The notes under the pieces are model-generated. The model did not search any database, had not been told where the DNA came from, and saw nothing but the letters and a program-made list of their open reading frames with translations. Both the position numbers and the translations under genes were made by a program. A stretch of DNA of 24,914 nucleotides from Clostridiales bacterium (lineage in GTDB: Bacteria; Bacillota; Clostridia; Oscillospirales; QAMX01). The stretch covers positions 1 to 24,914 of the forward strand of contig JAAZBA010000304.1 of the NCBI GenBank assembly GCA_012514045.1, read 5' to 3'. Below, piece after piece: positions 15,501 through 21,762 of this stretch. How positions within the stretch are numbered: the stretch's first letter is position 1; every line of letters begins with the position of its first letter.

Positions 15501-16454
15501 ATGATTACTGTCCGCAACTACAGGGGAAGCGACACGGCGCTGCTGCCGGAAATCTGGAACCGGGCGCTATATAACGACATGGTAAGCCGTGAGCACTTTA
15601 TACGCAAGCTTCTGATGGACATAAACTTCGTCCCCGCCGGCTTAATCATAGCGGAGGACGGAGAGAGAATCGCGGGCTTTATAAGCTGTGTTCGCAGGTA
15701 TACCATATTCAACCGGGGAGCGGATCTGGAGCGGGGAACAGGGTATATAAACGCCTTTGTCATCGACCCCGATTACGATACCGCACTGGTGGGAAACATG
15801 CTCATAGACGCCGAGGAGGAATATTTCAGAGGAAAAGGCGTAAAGAGGGTGACAATGGGATACTATCCCATCTATTTTACTCAGGGCATAAACGAGGAGA
15901 CAAACCCGGACTATGTGAAGCTCTTTGAGTCCCGGGGCTATAAAGGCGCGCGCTCATATGCCCAGGATATCGACCTGACAAAGTACAGTGTCCCGGAAAG
16001 AATAAATGAAAAGCGCGCAGCTTTGGAGGAAAAGGGATTCTATATCGGAGCGCTGAAGGACGAATATATCGTGTCGTTTCTGGATATAGATCAGCCTTTC
16101 AGCAGTCCCAGCTGGTCCTTTGAGTTCCGGGAGCGGCTGATAAGGAACCTTGACCTTGAGAGCGTGAGGGTCTGCGCCCTTGACGGCAGAGTGGTGGGCG
16201 CCTGCGCCTTCGGAGACCCCAACAGTTCCCCTGAGCGCTTCGGTCCTTTCGGTGTGGACGATGAGTTTCAGGGCATGGGCATCGGCTCGGTGCTTTTGTC
16301 GGACGCTCTGGTTGAAATGAAGAGACGGTCTCTCCACAACGCCTGGACACAGTGGACCTCCGGCTCTTCAGGCGGCGCCGCCGGAACGGTATACAGCCGC
16401 GCCGGTTTCCGTGAGTCAAAATCCTTTCTTACATTCGGAAAAACACTTGATTAA
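15501..16454 (+). CDS. Tandem double-GNAT acetyltransferase
   Basis: A 317-residue protein with two GNAT folds. The first (about 1-150) has MITVRNYRGSDTALLPEIWN, IIAEDGERIAGF and GYINAFVIDPDYDTALVGNML but a degenerate acetyl-CoA loop. The second (about 205-317) has ALDGRVVGACAFG and a clear acetyl-CoA motif, DDEFQGMGIGSVLLSDAL, with Q257-GMGIG262, ending in YSRAGFRESKSFLTFGK. The design, one degenerate and one active half, is common in two-domain GNATs. It begins 11 bases after the PIG-L gene behind AGGAGG and ends before a terminator, so it is the last gene of this unit. Its pairing with two hydrolase-like proteins suggests acetyl transfer onto an exposed amine, which is inference. Confidence 0.8.
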   Translation: MITVRNYRGSDTALLPEIWNRALYNDMVSREHFIRKLLMDINFVPAGLIIAEDGERIAGFISCVRRYTIFNRGADLERGTGYINAFVIDPDYDTALVGNMLIDAEEEYFRGKGVKRVTMGYYPIYFTQGINEETNPDYVKLFESRGYKGARSYAQDIDLTKYSVPERINEKRAALEEKGFYIGALKDEYIVSFLDIDQPFSSPSWSFEFRERLIRNLDLESVRVCALDGRVVGACAFGDPNSSPERFGPFGVDDEFQGMGIGSVLLSDALVEMKRRSLHNAWTQWTSGSSGGAAGTVYSRAGFRESKSFLTFGKTLD

Positions 16455-16464
16455 TATGGAAAAC

Positions 16465-16505
16465 AAGGTGCTGCAGCGATTTTTTGTTTCACTGCAGCAC
16501 CTTTT
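16465..16505 (+). terminator. Hairpin terminator after the double-GNAT gene (repeat copy 1)
   Basis: A 12-bp perfect stem, 16465-16476 (AAGGTGCTGCAG) with 16492-16503, around a T-rich loop, followed by TTGCG; the U-tail is short. The 29 bases at 16470-16498 match 18203-18231 in inverted orientation at 27 positions, loop included, so it is also a member of a small repeat family. Confidence 0.75.
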
Positions 16506-16532
16506 GCGTATAATCCCCCTCTGGAGCATAGC

Positions 16533-16571
16533 GCTTGACGCTTGAATGTGTGACGCATTCATGCGTCAAGC
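16533..16571. repeat. 39-nt palindromic element, second copy
   Basis: GCTTGACGC at the left and ATGCGTCAAGC at the right frame the element. Compared with 10183-10221, 33 of 39 bases agree in the same orientation by my alignment; the central dinucleotide of the inner palindrome TGACGCAT-NN-ATGCGTCA is TC here and GA there. Two full 15-nt units occur (16536-16565) and the tandem series then stops. It lies between a terminator and the phosphohexomutase promoter. Confidence 0.85.
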
Positions 16572-16597
16572 AACACCGACTGCCCGCGTTTTTCGTC

Positions 16598-16626
16598 TTG
16601 AAATCGGGGCGCACATGTAGTATAAT
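16598..16626 (+). promoter_or_regulatory. Sigma-A promoter for the phosphohexomutase gene
   Basis: TTGAAA at 16598-16603 and TATAAT at 16621-16626, 17-bp spacing. Transcription should begin near 16633, leaving about 59 nt of leader. The 39-nt palindrome ends 26 bases upstream of the -35 box, a position from which a bound protein could act. Confidence 0.85.
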
Positions 16627-16691
16627 CATATTGAGAGATATTATTTACCCTGATATTTACAATAAACTACTATACAAGGAGTTGAAATACA

Positions 16692-18185
16692 GTGGCTAAT
16701 GAATATTGGAAGCATTTCAAATCCGGCACTGACATACGCGGTATCGCCATGGAGGGAGTAGAAGGTCAGCATATCGATCTGATCGATGAGGTTATCTCCC
16801 GTCTGGGTACCTCCTTTATTCTGTGGCTTTCGGAGAAAACCGGCAAAAAGTCAACGGAGCTCACCGTTTCCGTGGGACGTGACAGCCGTCTTTCCGGTCC
16901 CCGTATAGCTGCGGCTTTGATTGGTGCCCTTAAAGCCTCCGGCGCGAGGGTGCTCAACTGCGGCCTCTCCTCCACGCCGGCTATGTTTATGACCACTATC
17001 GACCTTAACTGCGACGGCGCGGTACAGATTACCGCCAGCCATCACCCCTGGAACCGCAACGGGCTTAAATTTTTTGTCTCCTCCGGCGGACTGGAGAGCT
17101 CCGACATATCCGCAATTCTAGACCTTGCCCAGGCGGGTACTGAATGTACAGCCGAGGGCGGCACGGTGGAAGAGATTGACTACATGGAGACCTACAGCGC
17201 CCATCTCCGCAAGATGATTTCCGACGGCGTAGGCGGAAACCTTGAAGGCTTCCACGTAGTGGTGGACGCGGGAAACGGCGCCGGCGGCTTCTATGTTGAG
17301 CGGGTGCTTAAACCTCTGGGAGCGGACACCTCCGGAAGCCAGTTCCTTGAACCTGACGGCAGCTTCCCCAACCACGTCCCCAACCCGGAAAACGAAGAAG
17401 CGATGAATTCGGTCTGTGAGGCTGTGAAAAATTCCGGAGCTGACCTGGGTATCATATTCGATACCGACGTGGACAGAGCCGGCTGCGTAGACCAGCATGG
17501 CAGGGAGATCAACCGCAACCGCCTTATCGCCCTTGCGTCTGTTATCGCCCTTGAGGGCAACGAAGGCGGCACTATAGTCACCGACTCCATCACCTCCACA
17601 GGGCTGAAAACCTTCATAGAGCAGGAGCTTGGCGGCGTCCACTGCCGTTTCAAGAGAGGCTACAAAAACGTTATCAACGAGGCGATACGCCTTAATAACG
17701 AAGGCATAAACGCCCCACTCGCCATTGAGACCTCCGGTCACGCGGCTCTGAGGGAGAACTACTTTTTGGACGACGGAGCATATCTTGCCACAAAGATACT
17801 CATCAAAGCCGCTCTTCTCCGCAAGGAGGGAAAAAGCATTGACAGCCTTATCGAGAAGCTTGCGGAGCCTTTGGAGAGCACAGAACTCCGTTTCGCTATC
17901 ACCGAGCCGGACTTCAAGACAAGGGGACAGGAGATTCTTTCCTCCCTTGAGAGTTATGCTGTTAAAGAAGGCTGGATTCTTGCGAATGACAGCCGCGAAG
18001 GCGTTCGCGCTACCATCGGTAAGGGCTGGTTCCTTCTGCGCATGAGCGTACACGATCCCGTTATGCCCATGAACATCGAAAGCGATGAGCCTGGAGGCTG
18101 TGAGGCGATCGCGAGGAAGCTCCTTGAGTTCCTTGAAACCCAAAAGGGTATTGACATAGCGCCTCTGAAGAAATATCTCGCGTAA
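16692..18185 (+). CDS. Phosphomannomutase/phosphoglucomutase (alpha-D-phosphohexomutase)
   Basis: A 497-residue member of the phosphohexomutase superfamily (PF02878-02880, PF00408). The phosphoserine loop is T-A-S116-H-H-P, with GLKFF just after; the Mg2+ loop is D257-T-D259-V-D261-R; the sugar-binding loop is E346-TSG-H350; the C-terminal phosphate-binding part has SREGVRATIGKGWFLLRMS. It interconverts hexose 1- and 6-phosphates for glycan or nucleotide-sugar synthesis; glucose or mannose preference cannot be fixed by eye. The start is GTG at 16692 with AAGGAG at 16676-16681. It is transcribed alone from its own promoter and ends at a hairpin shared with the convergent trpB gene. Confidence 0.9.
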   Translation: MANEYWKHFKSGTDIRGIAMEGVEGQHIDLIDEVISRLGTSFILWLSEKTGKKSTELTVSVGRDSRLSGPRIAAALIGALKASGARVLNCGLSSTPAMFMTTIDLNCDGAVQITASHHPWNRNGLKFFVSSGGLESSDISAILDLAQAGTECTAEGGTVEEIDYMETYSAHLRKMISDGVGGNLEGFHVVVDAGNGAGGFYVERVLKPLGADTSGSQFLEPDGSFPNHVPNPENEEAMNSVCEAVKNSGADLGIIFDTDVDRAGCVDQHGREINRNRLIALASVIALEGNEGGTIVTDSITSTGLKTFIEQELGGVHCRFKRGYKNVINEAIRLNNEGINAPLAIETSGHAALRENYFLDDGAYLATKILIKAALLRKEGKSIDSLIEKLAEPLESTELRFAITEPDFKTRGQEILSSLESYAVKEGWILANDSREGVRATIGKGWFLLRMSVHDPVMPMNIESDEPGGCEAIARKLLEFLETQKGIDIAPLKKYLA

Positions 18186-18192
18186 AAAATAA

Positions 18193-18235
18193 GAAAAGGG
18201 CTGCAGCGAAACAAAAATTCGCTGCAGCCCCTTTG
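18193..18235. terminator. Bidirectional terminator between phosphohexomutase and trpB (repeat copy 2)
   Basis: GGGCTGCAGCGAA (18198-18210) pairs perfectly with 18218-18230 around a short A-rich loop. On the minus strand it is followed by TTTTCTTATTTTTT, a strong terminator for trpB; on the plus strand the U-run is only CTTTG. The core is nearly identical, in reverse orientation, to the hairpin at 16470-16498. Confidence 0.88.
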
Positions 18236-18247
18236 AAATTATATGAG

Positions 18248-19465
18248 TTATCTTATGCCGTAGTGTTCGATGATATAGTCCATATCTTTGTCGCCGCGGC
18301 CGGAGAGGTTAATGAGGATGGAGCCTCTGCCGATCTCCTTTGCCAGCTTCATACCGTAAGCAACGGCGTGGGCGCTTTCAATGGCGGGGATAATACCCTC
18401 AAGGCGGGAAAGGGCGAAGAAAGCGTCAATTGAGTCGTTATCGTCGATGACATCGTACTTGACTCTGCCCAGGTCGTGGAGGAACGCGTGTTCCGGGCCG
18501 GAGGAGGGGTAGTCGAGACCGCTGGCAACGGAGTATACCGGAGCAGGCTCCCCGTCTTCGTCCTTAAGCATGATGGAGTTAAAGCCATGCATAACGCCTT
18601 CGCTGCCGTATGTTATGCTGGCGGCATGGTCACCCAGCTTGGGACCTCTGCCCAGAGGCTCTACGCCGTAGATGTCAACGGGGTCGTTGAGGAAGCCGGA
18701 GAAGATACCCATGGAGTTGGAGCCGCCGCCCACGCAGGCCACGACCGCGTCGGGGAGCTCTCCTGTCATGGACAGGAACTGCTCTCTTGCTTCAACGCCC
18801 ACCACAGCCTGGAAGTCACGCACCATCATGGGGAAGGGATGGGGGCCTACAACGGAGCCGATGCAGTAGATGCAGTCCTTATACTCGTTGGCGTAGGCTT
18901 CAAATGCGGCGTCAACCGCTTCTTTCAGTGTCTGGAGTCCCTCGGTGACCTCAATCACGTTGGCGCCGAGAATCTTCATTCTCGCCACGTTTGGAGCCTG
19001 TTTCTTTATGTCCACCGAGCCCATGTAAATATCACACTTAAGGCCGAAGTAAGCGGCGGCGGTGGCAAGAGCCACGCCATGCTGGCCGGCGCCTGTCTCG
19101 GCGATGACCTTATGCTTGCCCATGTATTTGGCGAGCAGCACCTCACCCATGCAGTGGTTGAGCTTGTGGGCACCGGAGTGGTTCAGATCCTCACGCTTTA
19201 CATAGAGCTGAGCGTTGCCCAAAGTGCCGGAAAGGCGCTCAAGGTAAGAGATTGGGGTGGGGCGGCCTTGGAACTCACGGCGGATCTTTCGGAGCTCTGA
19301 AATAAACTTGCTTGACTTGCAGATTGTATAGTATGCATCGGTGATTTCATCCATGGCGGCTTTCAGATTGTAGGGAATATAAGCTCCGCCGTATTTTCCG
19401 TAGTAACCGTTTTTGTCGGGGTAATTCTTAAAGTATGTATCGAAGTTGATTCCGTTGTAATTCAT
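18248..19465 (-). CDS. trpB: Tryptophan synthase beta chain
   Basis: A 405-residue PLP enzyme of TrpB1 type. The Schiff-base lysine is K101 in NHSGAHKLN, the catalytic glutamate E123 in AETGAGQHG, the phosphate-binding loop GGGSN begins at 246, and SGRGDKD is near the C-terminus; GLDYPSSGPEH and GPHPFPMMVRDFQ are also typical. It condenses indole with serine to make tryptophan. No trpA or other trp gene is in the window on either side, so either the partners lie elsewhere or the cell uses external indole. ATG at 19465 has AAAGGAGA ahead. Transcription comes from a consensus promoter through a Trp T-box, so it should rise when tRNA-Trp is uncharged. Confidence 0.95.
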   Translation of the reverse strand: MNYNGINFDTYFKNYPDKNGYYGKYGGAYIPYNLKAAMDEITDAYYTICKSSKFISELRKIRREFQGRPTPISYLERLSGTLGNAQLYVKREDLNHSGAHKLNHCMGEVLLAKYMGKHKVIAETGAGQHGVALATAAAYFGLKCDIYMGSVDIKKQAPNVARMKILGANVIEVTEGLQTLKEAVDAAFEAYANEYKDCIYCIGSVVGPHPFPMMVRDFQAVVGVEAREQFLSMTGELPDAVVACVGGGSNSMGIFSGFLNDPVDIYGVEPLGRGPKLGDHAASITYGSEGVMHGFNSIMLKDEDGEPAPVYSVASGLDYPSSGPEHAFLHDLGRVKYDVIDDNDSIDAFFALSRLEGIIPAIESAHAVAYGMKLAKEIGRGSILINLSGRGDKDMDYIIEHYGIR

Positions 19466-19518
19466 TGTATTTGTCTCCTTTAATATTTTTTATGTTTGCG
19501 GAAAAATCCGCGGTGTTT

Positions 19519-19617
19519 TTAAGATGTGTCTGCAGGGTTTTCCTCCCCTGCGTCCGGGAGATTGCGCTTCTCTGCCTTATAGGCGGCAATAATCAATACA
19601 TCATAGGCTTTCGCCAT
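19519..19617 (-). CDS. Possible small ORF (32 aa) in the trpB leader
   Basis: Minus-strand ATG at 19617 opens a 32-residue frame, MAKAYDVLIIAAYKAEKRNL followed by PDAGEENPADTS, that ends 54 bases before trpB. It has no ribosome site of its own at normal distance. A very good AGGAGG at 19651-19646 is followed eight bases later by an ATG (19637) in another frame; one extra T in the T5 run just after that ATG would join the two into a 39-residue peptide. I do not recognise the sequence. It may be a real small protein, a frameshifted remnant or chance. Confidence 0.3.
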   Translation of the reverse strand: MAKAYDVLIIAAYKAEKRNLPDAGEENPADTS

Positions 19618-19637
19618 CGTCTTGTCATTAAAAACAT
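19593..19637 (-). CDS. Possible leader peptide (14 aa) upstream of trpB
   Basis: Immediately after the T-box terminator, ATG at 19637 with AGGAGG eight bases upstream encodes MFLMTRRWRKPMMY. It contains one Trp codon. The ribosome site is the best in this leader, which argues that something is translated here. A single Trp codon is weak support for classical attenuation. Confidence 0.3.
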   Translation of the reverse strand: MFLMTRRWRKPMMY

Positions 19638-19662
19638 ATCATTTTCCTCCTGAAAAAGTAGT

Positions 19663-19700
19663 AAAAAAACGTCCCTGACTGAGATATCTCAGTCAAGGAC
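19663..19700 (-). terminator. T-box regulated terminator
   Basis: The minus-strand palindrome 19700-19671 (GTCCTTGACTGAGAT and its complement with one G-U pair) is followed by seven U residues at 19669-19663. It is the terminator that competes with the T-box antiterminator. Confidence 0.93.
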
Positions 19701-19940
19701 GAATAAAAACTTATCCGCGGTGCCACCTTGATTCACGATATATCGTGCTCCTTTGAGGGATACCAACATATCCCCGACAACTGACGTATGTCTTCACGTC
19801 GCAGAGTACTCTGCCAAAAAGCATTTGATCTGCGCCCTCAGCGGTCCATTTGACGGTTTGTTTTCTGCCCGGTTCTCAGCTTTGCCGGACTCTCTGTGAG
19901 AGCATCGCCGCCGTTATCTCCGCTTCAACGGTTTATCTAT
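19663..19940 (-). ncRNA. T-box riboswitch, tryptophan specific
   Basis: On the minus strand, the T-box sequence AAGGTGGCACCGCGG is at 19729-19715, followed by the terminator. Upstream, stem I can be drawn: AGCGG-AGAUA-ACGG on the 5' side pairs with CCGU-CAAAUGGA-CCGCU on the 3' side, which leaves an internal specifier loop. In it UGG (19848-19846) is followed by A, in the place expected for the specifier codon, so the leader reads tRNA-Trp. AGAGAG and GCTGAGA motifs of the stem I tip are also present. Uncharged tRNA-Trp should stabilise the antiterminator and permit trpB expression. The specifier assignment rests on manual folding but the pairing is clean. Confidence 0.93.
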
Positions 19941-19946
19941 GCGTGA

Positions 19947-19975
19947 ATTATAGCATGGCAAAATCGATTTGTCAA
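19947..19975 (-). promoter_or_regulatory. Consensus promoter of the T-box-trpB unit
   Basis: Minus strand TTGACA (19975-19970) and TATAAT (19952-19947) with 17-bp spacing, a perfect sigma-A match. The -35 box lies nine bases beyond the stop codon of the upstream Gfo/Idh gene, with no terminator between, so read-through transcripts would also enter the T-box. Confidence 0.92.
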
Positions 19976-19984
19976 GGGTTATTT

Positions 19985-21070
19985 TTAATTAATTACAGGA
20001 ATTTCTACCGGAGCGCCCCCCTGCACTGCCGATTCGTGGGCAAGGAAGCCGGGGATGGATATTCTGATGCCCATATCCACATCAATGGGAGGCGTTGTGT
20101 CCTCAACGATACACTTTACGAAGTCGAGCATCATCTTCCTGTCCGCGCCGCCGTGTCCGCCGTCCGCCTCGCCGGGGAAGCGAAGCGTTACGGGGATGTC
20201 GATCTTTTCATTGAAAGTGCCGGGAATATCGTCAAACTGAGCAAAGGAATGGGCTTCGCTCAGGCTCTTGATCCTGTCGGTCTCGATGGATCCCTTTGTG
20301 CCGAACAGACGGAAGTTGTGGTCGGGACGGGTAAAGGAGCCGAAGTTCACAAGGATTTTGATAACAGCGCCCTTTGCTGTCTTGAAGAGAGCGACGCCGC
20401 ACTGGGATTCAGTCTTGTAGGGGTTGTAAACCACGTCGGACTCCATACATGTTACGCTGACAACATTATCGTCCATGATATAAAGCAGGGGACCCAAGTC
20501 GTGGGTGAGATACTTGATTGCGGGTAGGGTAGTTCTCCAGTGAGAAAGTGGGAAATTTTCCTTCTTGTACTTGCGGTAATCTGACGGATGGAGATACTCG
20601 GCTTCGGCATATACAGCCTGACCGAACTTCCCGTTGGCGTACATCTCCTTCCAGGCCTTAATGAATGCCCAGTAGAAGCAGTTCTCGCCTGCCATGTACT
20701 TGAGTTCGGGATGAGCGTTGACCGCGTCCTTCAGGATACGGGCTTCCTCAAGGGAGTTGACAGCCGGAATCTCGCTTATGACGTGTTTTCCCGCGTCCAG
20801 AGCCTTCACGACAAAGGGCACGTGGCACACGGCATCGGTGGCGACGAAGATAGCCTCGAAGTCGCCCTTCAGCATCTCATCAAAGTCGGTATAGCTTGTG
20901 ACTCCCTCATAGTCACGCTTTTTGAGATCTTTTTCCGCCGCCGAAAGCTTATCCGGGTTGTTGTCGCATATGGCGGTCAGGCGCACGTTGTCGCAGTCAA
21001 GCACTTGGGACATGACTCCGTAGCCCCGTCCCAGACCGATAACGCCCATTTTTACAACTCTTTTATCCAT
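19985..21070 (-). CDS. Gfo/Idh/MocA-family oxidoreductase
   Basis: A 361-residue protein with an N-terminal NAD(P)-binding Rossmann fold (PF01408): VIGLGRGYG gives the GxGxxG pattern from Gly12, and FVATDAVCHVPFVVKALDAGKHVISEIPA follows. The usual E-K-P catalytic lysine position reads E100-I101-P102, as in a subset of the family with SE(V/I)PA. LTHDLGPLLYIMDD holds a His/Asp pair that could act in catalysis. The C-terminal half is the substrate-binding alpha/beta domain. Members oxidise or epimerise sugars and cyclitols; the substrate here is unknown. ATG at 21070 has AAAGGAGATG upstream. It follows the TIGR03936 gene by 44 bases. Confidence 0.88.
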   Translation of the reverse strand: MDKRVVKMGVIGLGRGYGVMSQVLDCDNVRLTAICDNNPDKLSAAEKDLKKRDYEGVTSYTDFDEMLKGDFEAIFVATDAVCHVPFVVKALDAGKHVISEIPAVNSLEEARILKDAVNAHPELKYMAGENCFYWAFIKAWKEMYANGKFGQAVYAEAEYLHPSDYRKYKKENFPLSHWRTTLPAIKYLTHDLGPLLYIMDDNVVSVTCMESDVVYNPYKTESQCGVALFKTAKGAVIKILVNFGSFTRPDHNFRLFGTKGSIETDRIKSLSEAHSFAQFDDIPGTFNEKIDIPVTLRFPGEADGGHGGADRKMMLDFVKCIVEDTTPPIDVDMGIRISIPGFLAHESAVQGGAPVEIPVIN

Positions 21071-21114
21071 TGCTTGAACATCTCCTTTAATATTTTATCA
21101 CGAAAACGGACCAA

Positions 21115-21762
21115 TTACGACCGGAAGGGCTTCATATCTCTGTCGTATACCTCTGTTCGTCTGTAAGAGACGAATTCGATGTCCGTTTCCGGGACATATT
21201 TTTCAATTGTCCTGATTATATACTCCGGGTTCAGGGTCTTAGCTCCCGTGGTGAGAAGCACAGAGAGTTTTGCTCCATTCTCAGTCTTTTGACAGGAGAG
21301 CCCCTTTATGTAGTCTGTTACGTCAACCTCGCTCTCCCCGGACTTGGAGCGCTTCATTATCATAACGCCCTTGCGCTCAAACAGCGCGGACACAGCTTCG
21401 GTATCAATGACGCCCTCCGCCTCAATATCGTAGGAGACATATTCAATATGCTTTGGAGCCCTGACACGTACGAATACACTCATCACTGTTATTCCCTCAG
21501 GAAGCGCCCGGTTCAGATCGAAAATGAACGTGTTTGAAACCCTGTCGCTCTCCAGATCGAAGTCCAGAAGCTCGCACACGCTTTCAAAACAGGTGGGCAG
21601 GGGAAGAGCGATGGACAGATAGGGGTGGGGGTTGAAGCCTTCGGTGAAAGATACGGGGATCTCCGCTCTTGCGAAGGAGCGGCGGAACACCTGCATTGTG
21701 TCAAGATGAGACATATACTTTGCTTTGCCTGTTATTTCATACAAAAGCCTCAGCTTAAGCAT
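21115..21762 (-). CDS. TIGR03936 family radical-SAM-linked protein (DUF2344)
   Basis: A 215-residue protein matching the DUF2344/TIGR03936 family. The conserved N-terminus is complete: RLLYEITGKAKYMSHLDTMQ, then AEIPVSFTEGFNPHPYLSIA and LPLPTCFESVCELLDF. The family is always tied to the TIGR03960 radical SAM protein, as fusion or neighbour; the pair is thought to modify an RNA or protein, with the exact target not known to me. ATG at 21762 is preceded by GGAGGAGG and overlaps the end of the radical SAM gene by eight bases; the longer open frame upstream runs inside that gene and is rejected. The usual downstream companions (RNase G and ribosomal protein L21 genes) are not here. Confidence 0.9.
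   Translation of the reverse strand: MLKLRLLYEITGKAKYMSHLDTMQVFRRSFARAEIPVSFTEGFNPHPYLSIALPLPTCFESVCELLDFDLESDRVSNTFIFDLNRALPEGITVMSVFVRVRAPKHIEYVSYDIEAEGVIDTEAVSALFERKGVMIMKRSKSGESEVDVTDYIKGLSCQKTENGAKLSVLLTTGAKTLNPEYIIRTIEKYVPETDIEFVSYRRTEVYDRDMKPFRS

Noticed and set aside
17118..18143. 341-codon minus-strand open frame opposite the phosphohexomutase
   Set aside because: The plus strand encodes a complete enzyme with all catalytic loops; the antisense frame has no recognisable features.
18476..19300. 274-codon plus-strand frame opposite trpB
   Set aside because: trpB is unmistakable on the other strand, with its own leader and terminator.
19850..20527. Plus-strand 225-codon frame across the T-box and the Gfo/Idh gene
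   Set aside because: It covers a structured RNA leader, a promoter and the opposite strand of a clear enzyme gene.
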